From: CAVVDT01 sp963747005
Lineage (GTDB): Bacteria; Pseudomonadota; Alphaproteobacteria; Rhizobiales; Aestuariivirgaceae
Assembly: GCA_963747005.1 (NCBI GenBank)
Contig: CAVVDT010000013.1
Span: 325,805-389,804, forward strand
Reading direction: 5' to 3'
DNA length: 64,000 nucleotides
The notes beneath the pieces are model-generated. The model saw nothing but the letters and a program-made list of their open reading frames with translations, was not told where the DNA came from and searched no databases. Below are positions 35,702 through 44,213 of the stretch, piece after piece. Position 1 is the first letter of the stretch. The number at the start of each line of letters is the position of its first letter. The translations under genes and the position numbers were made by a program.

Positions 35702-36892
35702 CTAGAACCGCTTCGGCAGATACCGCGCCAGCCACGCCATGGAGAGGCTCACCGCCCCGCCGGCGACGAAGACGAAGTTCAGCGGCGCGAATGTCAGGAT
35801 CGCCGCGAACAGCGCCGGCATGGCGAGGCTTGCCCCGTGCCGGTAGGTGGCGAATACTGACATCATTTCCGGGCGCTCGTGCGGATGGACAGCCCGCAGG
35901 AAAGGGGTGTTGCCGACCGAATCGATCACCGTTCCCATGAAGGCGGCGCTCCACAACAGCACCATGGCCGCCGCCGGCAGCCCGGCCGCGATGCCGGCCG
36001 CGACCGTCAAGGCGCCCTCCATGGCATAGCCCCAGTTGAGCAGGCGGCGGATGCCGATGCGCTGGCCGAGCCGTCCCCAATAGCGCACGATCACCATCGG
36101 CAGGACGCCCAGCGAAACCAGCGCGCCGCTCATCTGCTCGGAATAGCCCGACTGGGTGACGTAGATGGGCGCATAGATGAAGAACATCACCCACCAGCCG
36201 TTGCGCCCCACCGCCAGTATCCAGGCCAGCATCAGCCGCGGCTGGCGGGCAAAGCGCGGCAGGTAGCGCACCGGCCGCGGCGGCGCCTTGAGCGGGCCGG
36301 AAACGGCCGGGTTCTCGGTCAGCCGCAGCAGCCAGAACGTGGCGATGAACCCCAGCGCCGTCAGCGCCACCAGCGCAAAGGTCAGGTTTTCCCTCACCGA
36401 TTCGTTGAGGTAGACACCGAGCCATGGGCCGATGATGAAGGCCATGCCGCTATACAGCATGCGCTTGGGCTCGAAGCCGCCCAACTGTCGACGCGGTACG
36501 TGGTCGAGCAGATAGAGGTTGATGGTCACCTCCAGAATGGTGGTGGCTGCCGCCTGCGCCGCCAGCCCCGTGATCACCGACCACACCGTGTCGGCGGCGA
36601 ACAGCACCGCCGTTGCCACATAGAGCACCCCGCCGAGGCTCATCATGCCGCGCCGCCTGAGGAGATGCATGAGCATCGGCGCGGTGAGGCTCGCCCCGAG
36701 GCCCAGCACGGTCACTCCCACATAGACGAGGCTGACGATCTGGGCATCGGCGACCAGCGCGTAGATCCGCAAGGGGACCACCGTCATGACCAGCGCCCGG
36801 CAGGTCGCCTCCAGTGTGAACAGCGCCACGAAGCCGCGCTGGCGGCGCTCCTCGACGGCACCCAGCACGGCGGGCAGATGAATCTGTCTCAA
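35702..36892 (-). CDS. MFS transporter
   Basis: A 396-residue, 12-helix permease of the major facilitator superfamily. GRLGQRIGIRRLLN and MLMHLLRRRGMM fill the cytoplasmic loops, and the IGPWLGVYLNES segment starts the second half-like helix. Some residues recall arsenite/sugar exporters, but I cannot name a substrate. It is divergent from the GFA gene, with 214 bases between them. Confidence 0.83.
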   Translation of the reverse strand: MRQIHLPAVLGAVEERRQRGFVALFTLEATCRALVMTVVPLRIYALVADAQIVSLVYVGVTVLGLGASLTAPMLMHLLRRRGMMSLGGVLYVATAVLFAADTVWSVITGLAAQAAATTILEVTINLYLLDHVPRRQLGGFEPKRMLYSGMAFIIGPWLGVYLNESVRENLTFALVALTALGFIATFWLLRLTENPAVSGPLKAPPRPVRYLPRFARQPRLMLAWILAVGRNGWWVMFFIYAPIYVTQSGYSEQMSGALVSLGVLPMVIVRYWGRLGQRIGIRRLLNWGYAMEGALTVAAGIAAGLPAAAMVLLWSAAFMGTVIDSVGNTPFLRAVHPHERPEMMSVFATYRHGASLAMPALFAAILTFAPLNFVFVAGGAVSLSMAWLARYLPKRF

Positions 36893-37106
36893 GTCCTGTT
36901 GCCCCGACCGATCGAAGGCGTTGCCCCGGCCTTCATCCCCTCTAAGCCGTCATTAGCACAGACCCTTCCGCGATGCGCGCCTGCCAAGCGGCGCCTCGCA
37001 GCGCATAACCGGCAGCGTGCGGATCGTCGCATTGCCCCTTGTCGAACAATGCTATTAGTCTCTCGGGTCCCTGTCACAAGATCTGGTTCATCCAAGGAGT
37101 AACGAC

Positions 37107-37535
37107 ATGGCTGACATTCACAAGGGTCAATGTTTCTGCGGCGCGGTGCATCTGGAGGCGACCGGCGATCCGGCGGCGATGGGCTATTGCCATTGCGATT
37201 CCTGCCGCCACTGGTCGGCCGGTCCGGTGAACGCTTTCACCCTGTGGACGCCGGACAACGTAAAGGTCACTCAAGGCGCCGAATTCATCGCCACCTTCAC
37301 CAGGAGCCCGACCAGCGAGCGCCAGTTCTGCAAGAAATGCGGCGGCCACCTGATGACCAACCACCCCTCATTCGGGCTGATCGACATCTACGCCGCCATC
37401 CTGCCCAGCGTGGACTTCAAGCCGGGTGTGCATGTGAACTATGCCGAGACCGTGCTGCCCATCAGGGACGGCCTGCCGAAGCTGAAGGATTTCCCCGCCG
37501 AGCTGGGCGGGTCGGGTGAGAGCGTGCCTGAATAA
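37107..37535 (+). CDS. GFA family (CENP-V fold) zinc protein
   Basis: A 142-residue protein of the glutathione-dependent formaldehyde-activating family fold. The zinc-binding cysteines are visible in GQCFCGAVHL, GYCHCDSCRHW and RQFCKKCGGHL. A catalytic role with glutathione is not proven for most members. AAGGAG precedes the start. It converges with the ExoR-like gene. Confidence 0.85.
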   Translation: MADIHKGQCFCGAVHLEATGDPAAMGYCHCDSCRHWSAGPVNAFTLWTPDNVKVTQGAEFIATFTRSPTSERQFCKKCGGHLMTNHPSFGLIDIYAAILPSVDFKPGVHVNYAETVLPIRDGLPKLKDFPAELGGSGESVPE

Positions 37536-37554
37536 GCTGCGTGATCGGCAATAG

Positions 37555-38469
37555 CTAGTTGGCGTCCGCGGGCACCGGCGTGTCGGGGGCAAAGCCGTTC
37601 TTGCGGGTCCACTTGGCGGCTTTTGCCTGGCCGGCCTCGCGCTCGGAGGCGCTGGCCTGGCTCACCAGCGATTGCAGCCGGGAGATCACCTTGGCCTGGG
37701 CATCGGGATGCGCCGTCTGTTCGGCAAGCGTATACCACATGATGGCCCGCGCCTTGTCCTGGCGCACGATCTTGCCACTCCAGTAGAGTTCCCCGAGCAG
37801 CATCTGGGCCGGCACGTAGCGCTTGCTGGCCGAAAGCTTCAGCCACTTGATGCCTTGCCCGGGATTGCGGTTGAGGCCGAGGCCCTGCAGGTACATGGTG
37901 GCGAGCCCGTACTGGGCGCCGGGGTGACCGTGGATGGCGGCCAGCGAATAGAGCTGGTAGGCGCGCATGGGATCGGGGGCCAGCACTCCGCTGGCGCCGT
38001 CGCGGTAATAATCGCCCAGCCGGGCCACCGCGTCGACGCACAGGGAAAGGACCTGCGGACGCGATTCGTTGGGATCGTAGAGGCTCGCCACCCGCTGATA
38101 GAACTTGATGGCGGTCGCCGCATTGAGTGTCACGCCCAGACCGAGACGATACATCTCCCCGAGATACCACGCCGCCAACGGCTCGCCGCCCTTGATCGCC
38201 TTTTCGAAATAGTCCGCCGCTTGCGCGTAGCCGCGGCTGCGATAGGCGATCAGCCCCTTGCGCATGGCCTGCTCGCTTGGCGAATCCTCGCTGGGCGCCG
38301 GTACCAGCTCCACCATGGGCTTTGCCGGCACGAAGGAGTGAAACTGACTGAGAAAGGCCGACGAATCGTCCGCCGCCGCGCTCGCGCCCGCCATGGACGC
38401 GGCCGTGAGGCCAGCCATCAGGCACCAGCCCAGCACGGGACGCGCCCTAGATATCCGCGTAACAAACAC
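37555..38469 (-). CDS. exoR: ExoR-like secreted Sel1/TPR protein
   Basis: A 304-residue protein with an N-terminal signal peptide (MFVTRISRARPVLGWCLMAG, then an Ala-rich core) and several Sel1-type helical repeats, including GEPLAAWYLGEMYRLGLGV, GDYYRDGASG and GAQYGLATMYLQGLGL. The repeat order matches ExoR, the periplasmic inhibitor of the ExoS/ChvI two-component system in rhizobia. The start is GTG at 38469 with GGAG 9 bases upstream; it overlaps the last codons of ilvD by 23 bases. The identity as ExoR is from family resemblance; no exoS or chvI is in the window. Confidence 0.7.
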   Translation of the reverse strand: MFVTRISRARPVLGWCLMAGLTAASMAGASAAADDSSAFLSQFHSFVPAKPMVELVPAPSEDSPSEQAMRKGLIAYRSRGYAQAADYFEKAIKGGEPLAAWYLGEMYRLGLGVTLNAATAIKFYQRVASLYDPNESRPQVLSLCVDAVARLGDYYRDGASGVLAPDPMRAYQLYSLAAIHGHPGAQYGLATMYLQGLGLNRNPGQGIKWLKLSASKRYVPAQMLLGELYWSGKIVRQDKARAIMWYTLAEQTAHPDAQAKVISRLQSLVSQASASEREAGQAKAAKWTRKNGFAPDTPVPADAN

Positions 38470-40171
38470 CTTCAGCTACTCCACCAGGATGAGTGACCGC
38501 GCCCTTGAAGGCCGGCCCCACCGTCTGCGCATACTTCCACAAACACCCCGAGCCATAGCCGTTGTCGCGCGGCTTCCAGTCCTTGGCCCGGCGCGCCAGT
38601 TCGTCCTCGCTCAGATCCACCGACATGGTCCCCTCGACCGCATCGATGGTAATGACATCGCCGTTCTTGAGGAGTGCGATCGGCCCGCCCACGGCGGCCT
38701 CCGGGCCCACATGGCCGATACAGAAACCGCGGGTACCACCGGAAAAGCGCCCGTCGGTGATCAACGCCACCTTGTCGCCCATGCCCTGGCCATAGATAGC
38801 GGCCGTGGTCGACAGCATCTCGCGCATGCCGGGACCGCCGCGCGGTCCCTCGTAGCGGATGACCAGCACCTCGCCTTCCTTGTACTGGCGCTTGGAGACC
38901 GCCTCGAAGCAGGCCTCCTCGTTATCGAAGCAGCGCGCCGGGCCGGAAAATTTCAGGCCCTTCATGCCCGCCACCTTCACGATGGCCCCCTCGGTGGCGA
39001 GATTGCCCTTCAGGACCACGACACCGCCGGTCGGCGAGAACGGGTCGCTGGCCGGGCGCACCACATCCTGGTCGGGGTTCCATTTCACGTTCTGCAGGTT
39101 TTCAGCCATGGTGCGGCCGGTGACCGTCATGCAGTCGCCGTGCAGGTAGCCGTTGTCGAGCAGCGTCTTCATCAACAGCGGAATGCCGCCGGCCTCGAAC
39201 AGGTCCTTGGCCACGTAGCGCCCGCCCGGCTTGAGGTCGGCGATATAGGGGGTGCGCTTGAAGATCTCGGCCACGTCGAAGAGATCGAATTCGATGCCGC
39301 ATTCATGCGCGATGGCCGGCAGGTGCAGGCCCCCGTTGGTCGAGCCGCCCGAGGCGGCGACCACGGTGGCGGCATTCTCCAGCGCCTTGCGGGTGACGAT
39401 GTCGCGCGGACGTATGTTGCGGGCGAGCAGTTGCATGACCATTTCGCCCGACGCCATGGAAAAGCGGTCGCGCAGCTCGTAAGGCGCCGGCGCGCCGGCC
39501 GAATAGGGCAGCGCCAGGCCGATCGCCTCGGAGACCATCGCCATGGTGTTGGCGGTGAACTGGCCACCGCAGGCCCCGGCCGAGGGGCAGGCGACCTGTT
39601 CGAGCGTCTCGAGGTCCTCATCGTTCATCTTGCCGACCGAATGCAACCCCACGGCCTCGAAGACGTCGACGACCGTCACGTCCTTGCCCTTGAAGGTGCC
39701 GGGCAGGATGGAGCCGCCATAGATGAAGATCGACGGCACGTTGAGCCGGCACATGGCCATCATCATGCCGGGCAGCGACTTGTCGCAGCCGGCGAGACCC
39801 ACCATCGCGTCGTAGCAGTGGCCGCGCATGGTGAGTTCGACCGAGTCGGCGATCACTTCGCGCGATACCAGCGAAGCCTTCATGCCCTGGTGGCCCATGG
39901 CGATGCCGTCGGTGACGGTGATGGTGCAGAACTCGCGCGGCGTGCCGTGGGCGGCCGCGACGCCCTTCTTCACGACCTGCGCCTGGCGCATGAGGGAGAT
40001 GTTGCAGGGTGCCGCCTCGTTCCAGCACGAAACGACGCCGACGAACGGCTGGTGGATTTCTTCGGGCGACAGGCCCATGGCGTAATAATAGGAGCGGTGC
40101 GGGGCGCGCTGCGGCCCCTCGGTCACATGCCGGCTGGGCAGTCTGGACTTGATATCTGTCTTGGCGTCCAT
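38447..40171 (-). CDS. ilvD: Dihydroxy-acid dehydratase
   Basis: IlvD makes the 2-keto acids of valine and isoleucine. The 574-residue product carries its Fe-S cysteines in GLAGCDKSLPGMMMAM, in CPSAGACGGQFTANTM and in the N-terminal CWNEAAPCN. Its opening RHVTEGPQRAPHRSYYYAMG is the alphaproteobacterial IlvD form rather than Edd or a sugar-acid dehydratase. The ExoR-like gene starts within its last codons. Confidence 0.93.
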   Translation of the reverse strand: MDAKTDIKSRLPSRHVTEGPQRAPHRSYYYAMGLSPEEIHQPFVGVVSCWNEAAPCNISLMRQAQVVKKGVAAAHGTPREFCTITVTDGIAMGHQGMKASLVSREVIADSVELTMRGHCYDAMVGLAGCDKSLPGMMMAMCRLNVPSIFIYGGSILPGTFKGKDVTVVDVFEAVGLHSVGKMNDEDLETLEQVACPSAGACGGQFTANTMAMVSEAIGLALPYSAGAPAPYELRDRFSMASGEMVMQLLARNIRPRDIVTRKALENAATVVAASGGSTNGGLHLPAIAHECGIEFDLFDVAEIFKRTPYIADLKPGGRYVAKDLFEAGGIPLLMKTLLDNGYLHGDCMTVTGRTMAENLQNVKWNPDQDVVRPASDPFSPTGGVVVLKGNLATEGAIVKVAGMKGLKFSGPARCFDNEEACFEAVSKRQYKEGEVLVIRYEGPRGGPGMREMLSTTAAIYGQGMGDKVALITDGRFSGGTRGFCIGHVGPEAAVGGPIALLKNGDVITIDAVEGTMSVDLSEDELARRAKDWKPRDNGYGSGCLWKYAQTVGPAFKGAVTHPGGVAEGVCYADI

Positions 40172-40615
40172 ATTCGGGTTCCCGTCACTCTTTAAGTGTT
40201 ATTTTCTGCGTTCGTTCGTCATCGACAGCGACCCAAATCACCAGCGTCGGCCCGTCAACGCCTCTCAAGGCTTGCCGGAACCCGATTACGACGACCACCC
40301 CGCGAATTGCGGTGGAGGAAATCGCCCCTGCTCTTGTTCACGTAGGTAAAGGCCCGAAAACCGAACCTGCCTCGCCGTCGGCCGTGAACGCCAATCCACG
40401 CTAGGAACGGTTTAGGGCGGAAAGAAGAACGAATTGCGCCTCGCGGCCGAACCGATGCAGAAAACCCACGCCATGTGGCAATTCTGCAACAAGGAATGCC
40501 GCTGCCGGCACCTTGCCGGCCGCCCACCATGCATCCTTTCAGCGAATCTGCCATTGTGCACGGTGGAAACTGCAACAGCCCGCTGCCGTCGGCACCGCTC
40601 AGGAGGCGTCCCGCC
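40172..40615. other. Divergent non-coding spacer ilvD / DUF898
   Basis: These 444 bases should hold the ilvD promoter on the minus strand and that of the DUF898-M48 pair on the plus strand. I see no gene, tRNA or obvious palindrome. I looked for a branched-chain leader peptide on the minus strand and found none. Confidence 0.5.
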
Positions 40616-41749
40616 ATGACCGTCACGGCCGAGACACGCCCCGCCGCGACGGGCGAGCCCTTGACCATTACCTACGAGGCCCGGCCCGGACTTTGGGGCA
40701 TCGCCATCGTCAACTGGCTTTTGAACATCATCACCTTCACGCTTTACCGCTTCTGGGCCAAGACCCGGGTGCGCCGCCACATCTGGTCGTGTGTCCACAT
40801 CAATGGCGAGCCGCTGGAATATACCGGCACCGGGCGCGAGCTGTTCCTCGGCGCCCTCGTGGTGTTCGCCGTGCTGTTCATGCCGCTCGTGCTGTTCACC
40901 GCCTTGATCTATCTGACCCTCGGACCCGAGAGCCCGGCGCTGGCCGGCACCAACGTGCTGGCTTCGCTCGTCGTGGTAGTGCTCTACGGCATGGCTGTCT
41001 ACCGCGCCCGCCGCTATCGCCTGTCGCGCACCCTGTGGCGCGGCATCCGCGGCACTCTCACCGGCTCGCCCACCCGCTACACTTTCGTCTACCTTGGGGC
41101 GTTGGTGCTCAAGGCCATGACCTTCGGCTGGTCGACACCGGCCATGAACCTCGAGCTTGAGCACCGCATCGCCAACGAGGCGATGTTCGGCACCATGCCG
41201 TTCCGCTTTTCCGGCGGCAGCGGCCCGCTCTACCGCCGCTATGCCCTTTGCTGGTTCGCCACCCTCATCGTCGTGCTTCTGGTCGTGGGCGGCATCGCCC
41301 TGGCGGCCACCGCCACCGGGGACGATCTGGCGCAATATTTCCGGAACTTCGGCAGCCACGCCGGACCTGGCTCCAAACATGTCGCCGTCATCGTGGTGGC
41401 CTCTGTCTTCGGGCTGTTGCTCCTGATCGGTCTCTACAGCCTTATCTGGGCCGCCTACACGGCGCGCCAGATGAACACCTTTGCGCGCTATACCACCTTC
41501 GATGCGGCCCAATTCACCCTCAACGCCACCGCCTGGAGCCTCGTCGGCCTCAATCTCGGCAATATCTTGATCTTCATCTTTACGCTCGGGCTCGGCCAGC
41601 CCTTCGTCGCCCAGCGCAGCATCCGCTACTTCATCAACCGACTGAAGCCTGAAGGAACGGTGGACTGGACCACCATCCGCCAGTCCACCGCGATCATGGA
41701 CAAACGCGGCGAGGGACTTGCCGATGCCTTCGACATCGACATCTTCTGA
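40616..41749 (+). CDS. DUF898 (YjgN-type) membrane protein
   Basis: A 377-residue multi-pass inner-membrane protein. The motif NWLLNIITFTLYRFWAKTRV near the N terminus, echoed in the second half by LGNILIFIFTLGLGQPF, is characteristic of DUF898/YjgN. About seven membrane helices can be seen. The function is unknown. AGGAGG lies before the ATG at 40616, which settles the start. It overlaps the start of the M48 protease gene by 26 bases, so the two are translationally coupled. Confidence 0.87.
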   Translation: MTVTAETRPAATGEPLTITYEARPGLWGIAIVNWLLNIITFTLYRFWAKTRVRRHIWSCVHINGEPLEYTGTGRELFLGALVVFAVLFMPLVLFTALIYLTLGPESPALAGTNVLASLVVVVLYGMAVYRARRYRLSRTLWRGIRGTLTGSPTRYTFVYLGALVLKAMTFGWSTPAMNLELEHRIANEAMFGTMPFRFSGGSGPLYRRYALCWFATLIVVLLVVGGIALAATATGDDLAQYFRNFGSHAGPGSKHVAVIVVASVFGLLLLIGLYSLIWAAYTARQMNTFARYTTFDAAQFTLNATAWSLVGLNLGNILIFIFTLGLGQPFVAQRSIRYFINRLKPEGTVDWTTIRQSTAIMDKRGEGLADAFDIDIF

Positions 41750-42836
41750 CGGCCGGAGCCGCACCTTCGCCGGCCAGCTTTTCGACGGCGAGACGGCGGC
41801 CAGCCATGACGTCGCCCTGAGCTTCCTTGCAGGCGGCATCGAGATTGCCGATCGGGCGGCCGGCAAGGTGCGCGTGTGGACGTTTTCCGGTCTTGCAGCC
41901 GTCGACCCGCCACTTGTCGGCCAGCCCTTGCGCCTCCGCCACGACAGCGAGCCGGGCACCCGGCTGATCGTCCCCGCCGGCCCTGCGGCCGATGCGGTCC
42001 TGGCGGGCGCGCCCTTCATCGCCCGGCGCATCAACCCCTACCGCCTGGGGCGCCAGGCGCTGATCGCGCTCGCCTGTGTCGCAGCGCTTGCGGTGATCGG
42101 CTATCTGGTCCTCAATTTTCTGCCCCAGTCCGTCGCCGACATCATGCCCGGGTCGATACGCCAGCGCCTCGGCAGCAATATCGAGCACGCGGTGGTCAAG
42201 TCCTACACGGTGTGCCACGGCCCCGCCGGCCTTGATGCACTCGCCGCCCTCGACAATCGTCTCTCCGGCGCCATCCCCGATGCTCCGCCGTTCACTGTCC
42301 AGGTGGTGGCGTTGCCGGTGGTCAACGCCTTCGCGCTGCCCGGCGGCCGCATCATCGTCTCGGCACGGTTGATCGCCGAGGCCCAGCGCCCCGCCGAAGT
42401 GGCCGGCGTCCTCGCCCACGAGCTCGGCCATGTCTATTACCGCCATCCCGAAGCCCAGTTCGTGCGGGTCATGGGCATGCAGCTTCTGCTGACGCTCGCC
42501 ACCGGCACGTCGCATGGCGATACGCTGGGCGGGCTGGCGGGTCTCCTGGCCATACTGCGCTATTCGCGCGCCGCCGAGGCGCAGGCCGATGCCTTCGCCA
42601 CCCGGCTGATGACCGCAGGCCACATCGACCCGACGGGCCTGCGCGATTTCTTCATCCGCATGCAGAAGAAGGAGGGCGACACCTCGGGTGGCATTCTGTC
42701 GGGCATCGGCAACATGCTCGCCAGCCATCCCGGCACCGCCGAGCGCATCGGTAGGATCAAGCCCCTGCCGCCGGGCGAGGCCCGCGCGGTGATTTCGCCG
42801 AAAGCCTTCGCCGACCTCAAGGCGATCTGCGAATGA
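41724..42836 (+). CDS. M48 family metalloprotease
   Basis: A 370-residue zinc protease of the HtpX/BepA type. The HEXXH motif is at H232-E233-L-G-H236 in VLAHELGHVYYRH, and the third ligand is probably Glu285 in AEAQADAFA. One membrane helix lies near residues 112-130. The N-terminal 110 residues hold an unusual cytosolic domain beginning FDGETAASHDVALSF. The ATG at 41724 has AGGGA 8 bases upstream. It overlaps the DUF898 gene, suggesting they act together. Confidence 0.88.
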   Translation: MPSTSTSSDGRSRTFAGQLFDGETAASHDVALSFLAGGIEIADRAAGKVRVWTFSGLAAVDPPLVGQPLRLRHDSEPGTRLIVPAGPAADAVLAGAPFIARRINPYRLGRQALIALACVAALAVIGYLVLNFLPQSVADIMPGSIRQRLGSNIEHAVVKSYTVCHGPAGLDALAALDNRLSGAIPDAPPFTVQVVALPVVNAFALPGGRIIVSARLIAEAQRPAEVAGVLAHELGHVYYRHPEAQFVRVMGMQLLLTLATGTSHGDTLGGLAGLLAILRYSRAAEAQADAFATRLMTAGHIDPTGLRDFFIRMQKKEGDTSGGILSGIGNMLASHPGTAERIGRIKPLPPGEARAVISPKAFADLKAICE

Positions 42837-44210
42837 TCACGCTATACCGCCCAGCACCGTGTCCAGGAGGTCGATGGCCCAGTCCATCTCGTCGCGTGTC
42901 GTCACCAGCGACGGTGTCCAGGTCAGAACATTGCCCATGGTGAGCTTTGCCGAAAGCCCGCCATCGAGAAGCCGGTAGAACACCTCTTCCGCCACATCGC
43001 CCGCCGGCGTCCTGGCCTCGCGATCGCTCACGAGGTCGATGCCGATGAGGAAGCCGCGTCCGCGCACATCGCCGATGACGGCGTGTTTCGCCTTCAGCAC
43101 CTCCAGCCGTTCCAGCGCGTGCGCCCCCACCTTCGCGGCATTGTCCACCAATCCTTCGTCCTCGATGATCGCGATGGTGGTCAGCGCTGCGCGCGCCGAA
43201 ACCGGGTTCTTCTCGTGAGTATAGTGGCCGATGGCGAAGTCGCCGGCCACGTCGAGATCGCCCCGTGCCACGACGGCGGCAATGGGGAGGATGCCGCCGC
43301 CCAGCGCCTTGCCCATCACCAGGATGTCCGGCACCACACCGTCATGCTCGGAAGCGAACATGCGCCCCGTCTTGCCGAGCCCGGTGGGGATTTCATCGAA
43401 GATCAGCAACGCCCCGTGGTCGTTGCAGGCCTGCCGCACGCTCTCCCAGAAGCCCGGCGGGGGGATATAGGGCACCGCCCTTGCCGGCTCGGCGATGACG
43501 GCGGCGACATCGCCTTCGCGCTCCAGCACATAGCGCACCATGTTGGCGCAGGCGAGTTTGCACTGATCGAGCAGCGGCTTGCCGTCGGGCGCCGGCCAGC
43601 CATAGGGGCAGCGATAGCAGGCGAACGGCGCCACGTGCTCGGTTCCGGCCAAGAGCGGCCCGGCGATGCCGGAGCGGAAAAGCTGCTCGCCCCCCACCGA
43701 TGCCGCCCCGAATCCGGCGCCGTGAAAGGCATCCCAGAAGGAGACGGTCTTGAACCGACCGGTCGCCGCCCGCGCCAGTTTCAGCGCCACCTCGACGGCA
43801 TCCGACCCGCCGGTGGTGAACAGCACCTTGGACAGATCGCCCGGCGCGATGGCCGCTAGCTTTTCCGCCAGTTCGACGGCTTCGGCACAGGCATAGCGGC
43901 GCGGCGCGAACGGCAGCCTGTCCATCTGTTCGGCAATCGCCCTCTTGAGGCGCGCATGCCCGTAGCCGATGTGATGGACGTTGTTGCCGTGAAAATCGAG
44001 ATAGCGCTTGCCCGCCCCGTCCCAGATATAGGCGCCCTCGGCCTTCGAGATGGTGTTGAGGCAGGGGCTGGAAACCGACTGGTGCAGGAAGGCCGCCGCG
44101 TCCGCTGCGATCAGTGCCTTGCTCGCCACATCGAGCCGTCGCGCGGCCCATTGCGCCCGTCGCGCCGAGGTATTGGCTTCACCTTCGGAAGGTTCGGGCG
44201 CCCGCGCCAT
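42837..44210 (-). CDS. Class III PLP-dependent aminotransferase family protein
   Basis: A 457-residue PLP enzyme of the class III fold. The Schiff-base lysine is Lys301 in ILVMGKALGGG; the GGSDAVEVALKLAR cofactor loop and DEIPTGLGKTG segment are intact. The opening FHGNNVHHIGYGH and the inserted CYRCPYGWPAPDG are unlike ordinary acetylornithine or omega-amino transaminases and resemble a group that includes PbfA, a 1-hydroxy-2-aminoethylphosphonate ammonia-lyase. No phosphonate gene is nearby, so the substrate is open. It follows gatA by 3 bases. Confidence 0.82.
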   Translation of the reverse strand: MARAPEPSEGEANTSARRAQWAARRLDVASKALIAADAAAFLHQSVSSPCLNTISKAEGAYIWDGAGKRYLDFHGNNVHHIGYGHARLKRAIAEQMDRLPFAPRRYACAEAVELAEKLAAIAPGDLSKVLFTTGGSDAVEVALKLARAATGRFKTVSFWDAFHGAGFGAASVGGEQLFRSGIAGPLLAGTEHVAPFACYRCPYGWPAPDGKPLLDQCKLACANMVRYVLEREGDVAAVIAEPARAVPYIPPPGFWESVRQACNDHGALLIFDEIPTGLGKTGRMFASEHDGVVPDILVMGKALGGGILPIAAVVARGDLDVAGDFAIGHYTHEKNPVSARAALTTIAIIEDEGLVDNAAKVGAHALERLEVLKAKHAVIGDVRGRGFLIGIDLVSDREARTPAGDVAEEVFYRLLDGGLSAKLTMGNVLTWTPSLVTTRDEMDWAIDLLDTVLGGIA

Positions 44211-44213
44211 CGC

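Noticed and set aside
40172..40615. A branched-chain leader peptide or riboswitch before ilvD
   Set aside because: No short frame rich in Ile/Val/Leu codons with a terminator hairpin could be found.
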